From the NCBI GenBank assembly GCA_016648135.1, contig JADDOH010004035.1, forward strand, positions 45,046 to 109,045: DNA of 64,000 nucleotides, in the 5' to 3' direction. This document shows, piece by piece, positions 23,593-35,440 of this stretch. The notes beneath the pieces are model-generated. The model was not told the origin of the DNA. It was given only the letters and a program-made list of their open reading frames with translations, and did no database searches. The position numbers were made by a program, and so were the translations under genes. How positions within the stretch are numbered: position 1 is the first letter of the stretch; every line of letters begins with the position of its first letter. Source of the stretch: Agrypnia vestita (lineage: Eukaryota; Arthropoda; Insecta; Trichoptera; Phryganeidae).

Positions 23593-24342
23593 TTAGGCGT
23601 CTGATACACATGCTAATTTAGTGGCACGTGAGCATGCGCAGTATCGACTTTGACAGTGGCATGCTTATTAGTGGCATGTGTGTACGCACATTGCTAGAAA
23701 TGAGCATGCCACCTAGTGGCATGCTCAAAAATCAACCGCCGGTTGATTTATAAGCATGCCACTGTCATTCACCATAGACAAGGGGTATGTTTGGAGCATG
23801 TGTGAACAGACTTGCTTATTTATGAGCATGCTTATGTCATTCGCGGGCTTCGCGGCTAGTATTATCAATGCGATCTTCTCAGTCCACGACAGATGAAACA
23901 AATATGGCGCGTTGGGGAGATGATAAAACATTACTTTTCGTGACTTATTATATGAATCACGAATGTCTGTGGAATACTCGGTCACCGTTGTGTAAAAATA
24001 ATATAGTGAGAAATAATGTTTACGAAACTTTATTAATAGGCAAACTAAAATCAAAAATGTGCGGATGGAAACTCGGGAACTTTTTTGATTTATTAGTTCA
24101 CTTGAATTTTCTATTTCAGTTTGCAAAGTTTCCATTTTGAACAAGAGCGTCTCTATTCTATGACAAGAGCATGCCACTAATAAGCATGTGTGTTTGATTG
24201 TTAGCTTTGGGCATGCTTATTTATGAGCATGCCACTAATAAGCATGCCAGTAATGAGCAAGTGTGTACAGTTGTTAGGGCGTGCTTATTAGTGGCATGCT
24301 CATTAGCATGCCAGTAAAGAAGCATGTGTATCTGTACCTTTA
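23593..24342. mobile_element. Harbinger-like element with GCATGC subterminal arrays
   Basis: Terminal inverted repeats: the left end starts GGCGTCTGATACACATGCTA at 23596 and the right end, complemented, starts GGTACAGATACACATGCTTC at 24338; GATACACATGCT is shared exactly. TTA occurs at 23593-23595 and, with one base of slack, at 24340-24342, fitting the TWA target of PIF/Harbinger. Twelve GCATGC palindromes are seen, six in each flank, mostly inside AGCATGCCACTAATAAGCAT-type units. The centre holds part of a MADF domain, which PIF/Harbinger elements often carry in their second protein. There is no DDE transposase, so it is non-autonomous. Confidence 0.65.
23868..24140 (+). pseudogene. Truncated MADF-domain frame inside the Harbinger-like element
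   Basis: Residues 13-45 or so read MARWGDDKTLLFVTYYMNHE, then CLWNTRSPLCKNNIVRNNVY. This is the first half of a MADF (Myb/SANT-like) DNA-binding domain, with the conserved tryptophan, HxCLWN and KN..R..AY-like positions. The second half of the domain is missing and replaced by unrelated sequence, so the protein is probably non-functional. MADF proteins accompany the transposase in PIF/Harbinger elements. The minus-strand frame over the same bases (23725-24177) is a shadow. Confidence 0.6.
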
Positions 24343-26159
24343 TCCTCAAAGATAAAGAAACGCTTGCAGTACCTATGAACAATTATATCACGTTTACGTG
24401 CTAAATTAACACAAACACGGTTTGCAATATGACAGTCGAAAGCAGACAGTCTGTTTGTCAATTTTACGCGTACCTTATTCATACTTTGTGTTAAGAAATA
24501 GCACTTAGCCGGTACGCAATATTGGACCAAGACACTATTGCCAATCATTTATAATGTACATAATGTAGGTACATCCTCAGTGTTTTATTATAAAATCAAA
24601 AGTAGGTAAATGAATTCCGAGCGCGCGTGTAAATCTGAGTGATCGGCTTATTTTGGAGAGAATGTATTATTTAAAAAAATATTTCGTAAGATGTATCTTC
24701 AGTTACAAATTATTGTGTAATGCATAGACGCTCGCTAGTTTGACAATGTTATAAAATATTTATGGCGCCGTAGTTTTTTTAATAAAAATTTGATTCACAA
24801 ATTACACCGAAAAATAAAATAAAAATAAAACCAGTGGGATTTCTACGGACGAAACATTATGTTGCCGGCATTATACGCGATATCCCTAAAAATGATCGTT
24901 ACCTTCGATCCGTTAAATATATTTTTTAACGAGATATCTACTATTTCCGATTGATTCTTTAAAACCTTCAGATGATGCTAGCCCATTTGTGTTGTAACCG
25001 GTAACACATTATATTGTAATAGAAAGTTTAGGGTCCTTCATGGTAAGAATATTTTTTTCAATAAAGAAATTTTTTCTATTCGTCATTCTAATGTTCTATA
25101 TTTGCAACTTCATGATAAAATCGATTTCATTATTCGTTGTTTTTTTTTGTGTATTACTGCTGTAAACTCGCCGAAAGTTTCCATTCAAACGTTGGTTTAG
25201 AACTGAGATTTCGGTTTTTCTTTCATTAAAGGATATTATGTATCTGGCCTCAAATTTCGACATACAAAACAACCAATTAACTAACGCGTCGGACGTCTGA
25301 CCAGATGTGCATTGAAAAGGGAGCCGTAGTAACAAAAACGTGGTTTCCATATTTCGTCGGCAAATTATATTAGTTGTTTCCTTAGGCTATTTCCAAGAAT
25401 AATAGGGAGCATAACGAATGTCTGCTGCATTTTGCATGTGTTCCAGAACACATGTTGCTTTAAATAAAGAAACAATCATTTCAGGATAACAATTTGACTT
25501 TGTATATAATTTTAAAATTGTTCTTTAAAAATATGTAGGTAATTAAAAAATATTAAGTAGGTGTTCATTGACACTACTGAGATGTTACGCATTATGACAA
25601 TGCTTTTTCGTTAATTAAGAAGATTCTTGTCACTTTGGATATCCATAATGATCGTGCTTTTAGCATTATCGCATATTTTTTTCTTTTTTCCGAATACAAT
25701 TACAATCGCATAAATCTCAGAAAAACATAAATACAGCATCTTATGGTACAATAAATTGTTGCCACGTTGTGTTCCAAGAACAATGTTCGTTCAATGCTTC
25801 GATTTTCTTCAAACCGTCGATCGTGTTTTAATGTTGAGCTTTTTAATGCTTTACGTACCACCGCGGAGACCTTTATCGGCTCGGCCCTGAAGGTAAGCCC
25901 GAGTTCTGGATTGATTTTTACCTCCATTGTTCAAGATGAGATTTATCTCTTTCGTTAATGATCACGGCACAGATAGCAACCGCAGCCGGCCCGTGTGGAT
26001 ACAGGCCAGTACGCGCAATAACAGTGTATGCATGTATGCATTTACGTACAATTAAAACTTGTTCGAAATCCGTAAAGAGGGCTTTCGAAGAAATTAAGAT
26101 TTAAATATAAGCCGAAAAGATTATAGCAGTAATTCTAACCGGTTGATTAGATTTACCTT
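24343..26159. other. AT-rich noncoding DNA
   Basis: Open frames at 25096-25350, 25700-25927 and 25767-25958 are unrecognised and overlap on opposite strands. Nothing else seen. Confidence 0.5.
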
Positions 26160-26560
26160 ACTTACTTACCATCACGCCGTTTCCCCATGGAGGTAAGCGG
26201 AGAGGATAGAGCGCCGCACTCTTCTGTCCTGACATACAACTCTCGCCTCATCCACATTTATACATCTTCGCATGCAAGCTCAACGGTTTTTGAGGCTGCT
26301 AACGGGGCCATTATCCAGTATCTGGTTAATCTGGTCATGCCACGTCTTCCCCGGTCGCCCTCTTTTTCTGGCACCGTCATATACCTACCCTTATATATCT
26401 TTCTTACCATTCTTTCCTCGTGCATTCGCTCAAAATGCCCAAACCACCTGAGCAACCCTTTTTTAATTCTATTAATTATGCTAAGATCAGCTTTACAATC
26501 ATTCCTAATGATTTGTAACTAACTAACTCTTTACTCTATCATAAATGGATTTATCTATGT
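26160..26560 (-). mobile_element. RTE-clade retrotransposon fragment (divergent subfamily)
   Basis: The minus strand reads KSIYDRVKS, then, after an inserted AGTTAGTTAGTT-like run (about 26515-26528), QIIRNDCKADLSIINRIKKG, LLRWFGHFERMHEERMVRKIY and on to a 3' end (AACGGCGTGATGGTAAGTAA). The order parallels the copy at 12714-13352 but with clear divergence and a GTAA rather than GTTA tail. The frame is broken; dead copy. Confidence 0.65.
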
Positions 26561-27010
26561 ACATATGATGACATTTTTGTAGACAAATAATATTTTTAAC
26601 CCCTGAATTGAATACTTCAAATATAGGTACTTTGAAAATACAGAGTAGGGCTGAAAACAAAGACTTCATTATCTCCCAGAGATACATTTCAATCATTTAC
26701 TCTTATACGAAAATTCTCCGATAACGGTATATACCACCGTTATAGTCTATCAGTTAACGCCTCTTAATGTCAGTGTGTACAGTAACCGACGTCAGTTATG
26801 AATATTACGTATATTCAAATTTGTGCGAAATCGTGTCAAGGGCGATGTCGAGTCTGTAGAAATGGAAGTAAATCACCCGTTCTCACCAATGTGGGCTTTG
26901 TGAGGTCGGCGATTACTTTTGTAACCGTTAAACCGAACCAAATCGACATTTAAAACCGCTAGTTTTAACTTGCTTTCACAGTAGTACTAAAATACACGTT
27001 TGTACGCGGG
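26561..27010. other. Noncoding DNA
   Basis: Nothing recognisable. Confidence 0.45.
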
Positions 27011-27157
27011 TACAGTTGCCGGCGAGCTTCTTGAAATTTTTTGGCGTAGTGGGGGAATACGCAGAAGACAAAATTTGGGTCTCGTTGGTGGAATGGTACA
27101 TGCGCAAACTTCCCCCCACTACGCCGAAAATTTTCAAGATGTTTGCCGGCTACTGTA
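27011..27157. mobile_element. Short inverted-repeat element, Tc1/mariner-like ends
   Basis: Left end TACAGTTGCCGGC continues through CTTGAAATTTT to GGCGTAGTGGGGGAA; the complement of the right end is TACAGTAGCCGGC continuing through CTTGAAAATTTT to GGCGTAGTGGGGGGAA. The inverted repeats are about 47 bp. Both ends finish in TA, compatible with a TA-targeting superfamily. No protein. Confidence 0.6.
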
Positions 27158-27625
27158 AATAAGGTGGTTAAGTCACAATTCATTACTATATACTTATTTA
27201 TTTTATTTACGAAAATGCAAGTACGTTTTAATTCTGACTCACAATTTTGAAAAGGCAGGAGCAATGACTCGTTAAAAATACCGGCTAATAGAGGTCATAC
27301 AAATAATAAAATCTCCCCGCAAATTTAGCAGCATCGCGCAGAATTGGCAATCTTCAAGAGTCGCTGTTTACGACGGTAAGATTGTTGCGCACTTCCCAGA
27401 GCCCTTTGCAATTACGACCGCTTCCCGGTGCCCGGCCGCCAAGGTCAGGCTGCAACTTGGCTGGCCAATCAAATGTCACGTCTGTTCAACGACTCTGACC
27501 AGACAAGGGCGGCTTAAATAAAACAAACCTCGTAAAATATAGGAAGCCTCGGCCGCGCGAGCAGCACGGAACCTTTCAACATAAATGGCGATCGTGTTAA
27601 ATTACCCGCGTTGAAATTGTCACAA
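27158..27625. other. Noncoding DNA
   Basis: Moderate GC around 27350-27560. No exon recognised. Confidence 0.4.
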
Positions 27626-28492
27626 CTAATTTCATACCTTACCTTACCTTATCTAATGGCAAACAGAGTACCGGGTCACTAGTGGACCCCTTGCTCTTCC
27701 ATCATGATGTATCAGTGAAGGGCTTTCTTTACTTCACTTGAGAAAAAACATAGAAAATTGGGGGGGGGTGTTACTGCTTAGGGTGGCGCAGGGGGGGGGG
27801 GCGCGGGGGGGAGGAGCCCCCAGGAGGACCATCTTGGGTCTCCTGATTCTTTCTGGAATGTTCTCGTCGTAGAGCGACAGAGTGTTGATTGTTGGGTTAG
27901 GGTGGGAGGAGATGCCTGCATAAAAACGCTTGGCCATGTCTCGGATGAAGTCTTGTATAGGCGGGATGCCTGAGTCGTGGTGTAGTTGTGTGATCCTGAT
28001 CCAACGCGGCGCATTCAGTGCTAGCCGAATGGCTTTGTTTTGCAGGATCTGTAGTCTTTTTATGTGTGATTGTGCAGCGTGGCCCCATGTGGGGGCTGCA
28101 TATGTCATGATTGGCCGGACTATGGCCTTGTAAAGTAGGAGCTTGTTATCTATGGCCAGTGCGCTACGCCGGCTCATGAGAGGGTGGATGGCATGAAGTG
28201 CACGTGTCGCAGCTTCACTTATGTTGTTTATGTGGGTGCGGAAGGTGAGTTTGGAGTCGAGAGTAACACCGAGGTATTTGATTTCTCTCCTCCATGGGAT
28301 ATTTTGGCCAAACATTTTTATGTTGGGTTTGTGGATGATTCGTGGGGTGCGCGTGAAGAGGGTGGCGGCGCTTTTTGAGGGGTTTATCTCGATACGCCAG
28401 GTACTGCACCACTTCTCTATCAAGGAAGCTTGCTTTTGTACTCTGCGTATTGCGAGGGCGGGGCTTGAGGATGTGGCTGCGCTAATTTCATA
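27626..28492 (-). mobile_element. Jockey-like retrotransposon, 5'-truncated, with target duplication
   Basis: CTAATTTCATA is repeated exactly at 27626-27636 and 28482-28492 and brackets a minus-strand insert of 845 bp. The insert begins mid-ORF2 at 28481 and ends in a short AAGGT tandem tail (plus strand CCTTACCTTACCTTA at 27637-27651). The exact duplication shows a completed target-primed insertion of an already truncated copy. Confidence 0.8.
27734..28481 (-). pseudogene. Jockey-like ORF2 C-terminal fragment
   Basis: The minus frame runs in from 28481 through IEKWCSTWRIEINPSKSAA and EIKYLGVTLDSKLTFRTHIN, the region just after the YADD box, then LLYKAIVRPIMTYAAPTWGH and RLQILQNKAIRLALNAPRWI. 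These are standard Jockey-clade polymerase and thumb landmarks. Endonuclease and the catalytic aspartates are missing. Near the 3' end two long G tracts (27761-27768 and 27791-27800) give a PPPRAPPP-type end, probably from slippage. Non-functional. Confidence 0.8.
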
Positions 28493-30457
28493 TATTTTTG
28501 AAGTACACTAGGGAAAATTTGATTCGAACATTTTTGACGCGTACATTTTGTCTGTTCTGTGACTTATTATAGGTCGACCACAATCAAAATACCATTACCT
28601 AGCTTTGTCCGGTAGGAAGAAAGCGGGGGAAAGTTGCCTGATAAGCCCGTATTTAGTTTAAAAAAGGTTACTTACTTACTAGAAAAACTTATTTTGTGTT
28701 CATTTTTTGCGTCGTAAGAACACACATATTTTTTGCGCACATTCTTTTGAATGCGGTCTAGCTATAATATAACAACCTTGCTTCAATGAGAATAGAATTA
28801 TGTAATCTAATATCTAATTCACTAATAATTTAATCACTCATCTGCTACCAGTCAACATGCAGTTATATGTTAATCAAGTCAGGTCAGAATCTATGCCATC
28901 TAAGTATTTTTTGTTAACTAAATCTAGAATGATTTATTAAGACTACTTTTACTCAAGCATACTCCATTTCGAATGTTATTTTTTATTGATTATTTGATTA
29001 CACTCACCTCCACATTCTCATCACTATAATACCTCGAATATTTTAATTATTAATTTAACGTGCCTCTGACGTGGCGCTGAAATCGCAAAGTAAAGCTTTT
29101 AGCCTTGTGGAATATATTGTTCGTTTAATGAAGGACATAGCAGCCACACGCACTGGTAACAGCAATTTTGATGGACCGTTTCAATATCATTTTAAAAGTT
29201 CAACTAGGTACTAAATACATAGGTACTAAATAAATAAATAGGTACAAGGTTTTGTCATTTTTATTGACTTATTTTTGCATTTGATTATAACATATTATGT
29301 AGGTATTATTTAATGTAAGGGAAAGAAAATCGTAAAAATGAGTCATTCATTTCATATTATATCAATCAATCAATGATGTTTTATATTTTCTTGAAGTCTC
29401 CGCGATCAATTTGTATATTCTATGAAAAAAATTGTACCAAGACTACAACTTTAACCCTCTTTTTTTATAGTCTGAATTGTGTAATATAACTATTATATAA
29501 TTATTATATATTAGCGACTCAAATATTTGTCATAATATAAAAACAATCAGCTAGTGGGTACCTATGTATTATACATATTTACATTCTCGGTTACGTATAT
29601 ACTAATATTACACTATAAACAACGCGTTATTTGATCGCATCAGTTACTGTTATTGGAAGCGATTATCTAGCACTACTAATTAATTCAATGTCCACAGTAC
29701 GGTCATTATTATGTATAATGATACTTGCATATAAATATAGTGTGCAATTATTATTTATAAAAACTAAAATATTATATTCGTAAAGTACTTTTTAAATCAT
29801 GAATATCCTAACGCGATTAGAAAGTAAGGGTTATTTAATATATAGGTACATATAAATTATTATTGGCCTATTTCTAATCCCACGTAAGTTGGCCTTTTTA
29901 AAATTTTGTTTTATTTCAGATTCCCTGAACCTCAATACACGTTCTCGTCTTTCAAAATTAAGAAGTTGTAGTTAATTATATATTTTTATAAAAATGTGTT
30001 TTTCCATGACACTAACTTATATATTCGTGTTCACGACTAATTCAAATTCAACGTAAGTCAATCACATTTGTCAGTTATGTCTGTTTACCAAGTTACTAAA
30101 CATAAATATTGGAAAATAAATATTTAATTTTGTTTCTTCCCTGAAAAATTTGGTATACGAGTACTTGGACTACGAGTACTTGGAGTTATGTTTGTATCAA
30201 TAAAAATTTTAATATATCTACTGTTAAATATATTTATTGTCGCTTCATGCTGAGTGGTTGTCTTGCCTTATCTTAGTTGTTCGCACTTGTCTTTACATAT
30301 ACCTACATCCAACAAGTACACTTGTCTTTTTTCCAATAGTACGGTGTACTATAATAGGAATGGAAGTCCTTTATGTATCACTTTTTTCTGTTTACACACA
30401 GCAGAACAGGAATATCATCCTTTTTCAATATTCATATCATCAAACGCAATACATAAT
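28493..30457. other. AT-rich noncoding DNA
   Basis: No exon or repeat recognised. Confidence 0.5.
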
Positions 30458-30835
30458 TTCGTTGTCTGTCTGTCTGTCCTCGTAGCTTCGTCTAACATTC
30501 GTAATTTCGATGGAATTCACGGCTAAAAAAACGATGTTGCTTACGCCGAGTCTGCATTTCCTGTCAAAAATACATTATATATAGGACCACAAAGCCGCGA
30601 ACCATTTCATGTTCCGCCCAATCTCCAGGGTTTAGAATAGTACATTTAACTGCCGGCAGGGAAAATATAAAAAACAATGTTCAAATATTTTGATGAAAGT
30701 CGTTATTACTATTTCACGAGTGTCGGCTAAAAAATAATTAAATACTTATTATTAAGGAACCGGCATGCAAAAGTACCGTCATTTTTGACTGGTCACAGCT
30801 AGTTATTTACTCGTATATTTATTAACGTTGTTATA
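30458..30835. repeat. CTGT-cored dispersed repeat, copy 1
   Basis: ATTTCGTTGTCTGTCTGTCT is followed by CCTCGTAGCTTCG and CGTAATTTCG, and further on by GGAACCGGCATGCAAAAGTA and GTCATTTTTGACTGGTCACA. The same order is found at 55338-55535, and its left part at 32495-32600 and 63885-63945. Dispersed repeat with a microsatellite core; class unknown. Confidence 0.6.
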
Positions 30836-31016
30836 ACTGTGGGTCTGGCGTGTTTAATTTCACACAAATAACCGCTATGATTCTGTTGAAACTGATGTAA
30901 TATACATGTCTTATACTGATGTCGCAACCGCATCACTGAGTGACGTCACGAACGTCGAATCGTTGCATACGCGCACTGTTTTCTATATTAAATGATTTTT
31001 AATCGGCACTCGAGGG

Positions 31017-31163
31017 CCGGTTGTTTCAAGTTGGATTAAAGTAAGCGTTCTTTTAAATCATAGATTTTTACGTTCTCCACCAATCAGACGATCCGTTTTC
31101 GTAAAAATCTATGCTTTGATCGACCGCTTACTTTGATCGAACTTGAAACAACCGGGCCTAAGT
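31017..31163. mobile_element. Short inverted-repeat element (GGCCGGTTGTTTCAAG)
   Basis: Left GGCCGGTTGTTTCAAGTT..AAAGTAAGCG..CATAGATTTTTACG and the complement of the right end, GGCCCGGTTGTTTCAAGTT..AAAGTAAGCG..CATAGATTTTTACG, give inverted arms of about 65 bp around a short centre. The end pattern is like the Harbinger-type element at 58874-59499, but no TTA duplication is seen. Confidence 0.6.
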
Positions 31164-32089
31164 AGGTAAACTCCTGGATGATAACTTAATAGTCATATTT
31201 TACAACATGACGGTGGAAACTTTCCAGGACCGGCTCCCAGGAAGGGTTGATTGACGTTTTATTTAGTTGTTTTTTTCTATTTGAATATAAAAAAGTAGAT
31301 AGTATCTTCATATGAATTATTTCGTAAAAAAATTTCAGATAACAGGTAATGCAATGTGTAAGCAAAACGATAAAATATAAGGTATCGGCTAATATTGTTA
31401 AATAGTGGTCCAAATAAAATATACAAAATTCAGATTTGTTACTATAACGTAAATTATATAATTCTTTACAGAGCTGAAGCATCTGGCGAATGAAATTAAA
31501 TGAATGAAGAAAACCTTCTGGCTGTGTAATACTGTCTCGTTAAACATATTACAAAATCACATTTGTTATTTTTACGTTTTACTCACTAATTTATTTATGT
31601 ACTGGTATTCTCAAATGTCATAATATCCAAGCCTTCTTACCTACTATAGTGTACATGTACAGAAAATATTTCAGGTTTGATGCTGTAACGTATATAAGTC
31701 CGGCGGCCGCTGGTCCTGTCTATAAGAATAATCTTCAGATTCACTCAAAACACTAGTACCTACATGACGAATATACGACGCGACAAATTAATAACGAATA
31801 AAAACTAGAAATAATAAAAACACATCATTTTTACGGAGGCATATCCAAATTGGATAATTCCAAACCAAAAAATTTAGAAAAAAATCTAAAGTAATATGCA
31901 GTGTACCGTGAAAACTTTATAATTTTAATATTGTATTATTATTTAGGGTCAACTATGTAAGTAATGTAATGTTAAATAATACTGTAATATATCCTCGCGT
32001 GTAAACTGTTAATACGGTTTTGCAAGATGTCTGTAATAATATAAAGAAGAAGAAATCGATGAAAACAAAATAAATAAATGAATTAATTA
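31164..32089. other. AT-rich noncoding DNA
   Basis: The minus frame at 31186-31482 is unrecognised. Nothing else seen. Confidence 0.45.
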
Positions 32090-32420
32090 AATTCGCGTGC
32101 GGAGCGCACCGCGACACACGAACACAGAGCGGTCGCCATGTTGACTGTTGACACGTCGGAATTGGTCTCTCGATTCTCAATTCGGAGGTCGAATTACGGT
32201 GAGCGACGGAGCCGATGACGCCGCGCAACGGTACAGCGGGCGCGCGCCGTGCTGCTCGGTGACGCGGACAATGATCGGTGTCTCATCACTTGTTGTGACG
32301 GCATTGTATTTTTTGCTGTATGCAGTTACAGATGCATCGGCCGCGACCGCCGTGCGCTTAACGGGACGGGATTTAATTGCACTCATGCTCATGCAGCAGA
32401 CAATTCGGCTGCGGTAGCGC
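32090..32420. other. GC/CpG-rich segment
   Basis: Stop-poor GC-rich DNA with overlapping frames on both strands (32148-32417 plus, 32177-32587 minus) and no recognised domain. Possibly regulatory or a decayed element. Confidence 0.35.
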
Positions 32421-32494
32421 GCAATGATTTGTACTAATCGCCGATGCATTTTAATTATCGTTTCGCTTGCGAGATTCGTCTCAATGTTAATCAA

Positions 32495-32600
32495 ACATAA
32501 TAATTTCGTCGTCTGTCGGTCCGTCCGTCTGTCTGTCCTCGTTACTTCGTGTAACGTCCGTAATTTCGTTCGAATTCGCGGCTGCAAAAACGGCCGGAGG
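32495..32600. repeat. CTGT-cored dispersed repeat, copy 2
   Basis: AATAATTTCGTCGTCTGTCG, then CCGTCTGTCTGTCCTCGTTA, then CTTCGTGTAACGTCCGTAAT. Same family as 30458-30835, left part only. Confidence 0.6.
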
Positions 32601-33829
32601 TGTGGCTTGAATTCTGGGCTACCAAACCCGATTAACGCGTGTGGCTACGGCCGCCTCTCCGTAGACCGTCCAAAAAAGGCAATAAATATATACTAGGGCT
32701 TAGCAAAGACGCCTAAAACCTAGTTTTTAACATAAATAATCTCTACGTAGCGGTTGTCGTATGCTAAAATGCGATACAGGTGTCTCATAACTAGTAGCAA
32801 AAACTTCGGGAGAATTTTCTTCATGCAATTTTGAATAGAAAATATTCTTTACACTTTGGTGAAATGTCGACAGTTACATAGCGACATCAAAGTTTTCTTT
32901 TTTTTTTGTCTAGCTTATTTTCTGTATAACGTGTGTACGCTTCCAATATTATTTACACACACTGAAAGAAGTACAAGGCGAATAAAAGTATTCAATGCCG
33001 GTGGTAGAACACACTTTTCCGAGCCACTTTGTTTATGCCATACTGGGTATAAATTTATGTAAAATTTCTAAAAATATATGGGGGAAGGATCGATAAAAAT
33101 CGTAGAAGACGTCGGTAGCCTACACCTTACTTAATGTTAATGACCATGAATGCCTTAGATTTGCATTCATGGTCACAATTTGCACAAAGGCACAATTTCG
33201 GTTAATAACTATTTTACGTAGTTCGACAAAGCGCTGTAATATAGAAAATTAAGCTTAAATAATGTATCTAACAATAGCATAATGCATCGCGAAAAAACGA
33301 AATCAATTTTTATATGGTTTGATGGCGCTACGTTTGCAATAATTTCTAAAGGAAACGTGTCAGCTGACGTGAGACTTACGGTATACAATGAAGTTCTGGT
33401 ACTAACACTGATGTGTAAAAGTGAAGTCTGGCATCACTCCACTTAGGCGTATACGTAGCAAGTACATTTATGATAAAGAGTAAAGAATAAACAAGACGGG
33501 AGGGAATGTAAGCTTGATCTTAGCTAAGTGCAAAGTAAATATACCCTTCACAATGCGATAGGTTCAGTCGTGTAGAATGAATGAATGAGAAAATGGTAAA
33601 AAAATATATATGATGACCTTGGGAATAGAAAGTGTCCCCGAAAGACTAGTCACAATACACTAGAAGATTGTCCTGTTAGAACAAACGAAAACATGTTAAA
33701 AGTACAATAAAAAGTTACATAATGATATGAATCCGGTTATTCAACAGCGCAGTAAGGAATTATGCACGATAAATAAATAATTAGTTAATAAGCGCGGTCA
33801 TATCTAACACGAATTCCCGCCAAATCAAT
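32601..33829. other. Noncoding DNA with one small hairpin
   Basis: A 13-bp inverted repeat, TGACCATGAATGC/GCATTCATGGTCA, lies near 33139-33173. The frame at 32856-33062 is unrecognised. Confidence 0.45.
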
Positions 33830-34060
33830 TTGCCGCAACAACACCTGTTTCCCGCCCGCGCGGCCCGAGATGCCGCTTCAAGCCGCTTCCCTCGCCGTGA
33901 CCTGCTTGCGGAGGCATTCGTGCCAAGTACAAGGCGAGCTCTTGCAGCCACCGCCGTCGAGATCGCCCGAGATCTGCTCGGCCATACCAGGTCCCGCAGC
34001 GGCGAAGCTGTGGGTGACTTTCGATTTGAGGCCAATTGACAGCTCTCGATTTGGGAGATC
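33830..34060. other. GC/CpG-rich segment
   Basis: Four overlapping stop-free frames on both strands reflect composition. No domain seen. Confidence 0.4.
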
Positions 34061-34935
34061 GGACGCTCGTTTCATACCTGAATGTTGTGAAAGATCACGC
34101 GCATATTGAAAATTATTTAACCAATAAGATTGGACCATAAATTTTAGTCTAAATATTAAACGTCCGACACCGTCTCCACCTATTTACTCATTAAATCATG
34201 AATCATAGTAAATGGCTATAGCTTAATTTGTATTTCATAAAGGGAAGCTAAAGTGATCACTTAAGCCAGTCAATGATAGACCGTTAGCCCTGTAAACACC
34301 CAAAGACTTTCATACCTAATTTCCTATATGAAATAGCTTCGTGTCTGTGAGACATCTATAATATATCTTGATTGATGACGATCCCTTCTGGGGATAAGTA
34401 TCTAGTAATTGTGTTCTTGAAAGAATTTTTTAAATTACTCATAAAATATTGTCAATTAATTCATTCATTGCAGTGTATATTTTTATCATTCTTTTTCGTT
34501 TATTTAATACCGTTGGGTTTCATTTATGTATTATAATTTGTTTTTTATTTGTTCTCCAAAAACTGAAACTAAATATCGTCGGCGCATAGTTTGCACAATT
34601 TAATCATACCAAAGTTCAGAACCAGCCAAATATAAATATCGAAATGATGATTTGTTTTGCATTGTCACAAATAGAAACGGAAGATTCTAAAACGGTGTTT
34701 ACAAAATACCTGAAGTACACAAAATGCATATCGAATCAACACTTAATACAAGTCTGACATACCTACAAGTGACTTAATAGAACGAGCACGCACTAATCGT
34801 GTATAAAAACAGGAATACTTCTGCGGTCCGATGATGATGACCGAACGACAACACAGCCACTGCTGGACACCGGAACTGAAGGCCTTAGCTAATCAAACGG
34901 ACGGTCACCGCTTGTGCGGTGGTCTTAATTTACAC
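34061..34935. other. Noncoding DNA
   Basis: Nothing recognisable. Confidence 0.4.
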
Positions 34936-35440
34936 GAGCATATTGTTTAGAGGGCAGCTACACTCCAAAGGATTGGAAAGAGCTGTTACCATGCCTCTAT
35001 ACAAAGAAAAAGGGTCGCGAATGGACTGCGCGAGCTGTCGGGCCATAAGCCTATTGAGCTCTGTTGGCAAACTGTACACGAGAATTTTGATAGAAGTGAG
35101 GCTGACAATTAAAGAAAAAGAGCGTTCATGAGTGGAAGAGGATGCATGGACCAGATTTTCTCACTGCGCCAGATGACGGAAAAGTTTTTGGCAAAGAACC
35201 AAAAACTTTTTTGTGCTTTGTGGATCTCCAAAAAGCGTATGACAGAGTGATAAGACGAAAGTTATGGAAAGTTTTGTCTGAATACGGGGTACAGTAGAAG
35301 TAGTGCTAATGGGGCATTCACATCATGGTTTGATATTACAAAAGGTGTCAAACGGAGATAGCTTTTCAACCTGTATATATACTGGCATACAGAGATATTA
35401 CCAACGGATTTATAAAGAAAAGGTTTTAGATTGTTCTTAA
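34936..35440 (+). pseudogene. RTE-like reverse-transcriptase fragment, frameshifted
   Basis: In successive frames it reads PLYKEKGSRMDCASCRAISL, then GRGCMDQIFSLRQMTEKFL, then FCFVDLQKAYDRVIRRKLW. These are the N-terminal blocks of an RTE-clade reverse transcriptase (K-G-D/S..Y R.ISLL, the M.GRG..D.IF.LRQ block, and VDL.KAYD with the first catalytic aspartate). At least two frameshifts separate the blocks and no YADD follows. Old, dead copy; it is a different ORF2 part from the 3' fragments elsewhere in the window. Confidence 0.7.

Noticed and set aside
23725..24177. 150-codon minus-strand frame
   Set aside because: Antisense shadow of the MADF-bearing Harbinger-like element.
32148..32587. 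Overlapping long frames on both strands as a new gene
   Set aside because: GC-rich, stop-poor sequence yields frames in several phases at once. No domain or splice context.
33781..34138. Arg/Ala-rich frames on both strands
   Set aside because: Same composition effect in a CpG-rich block.
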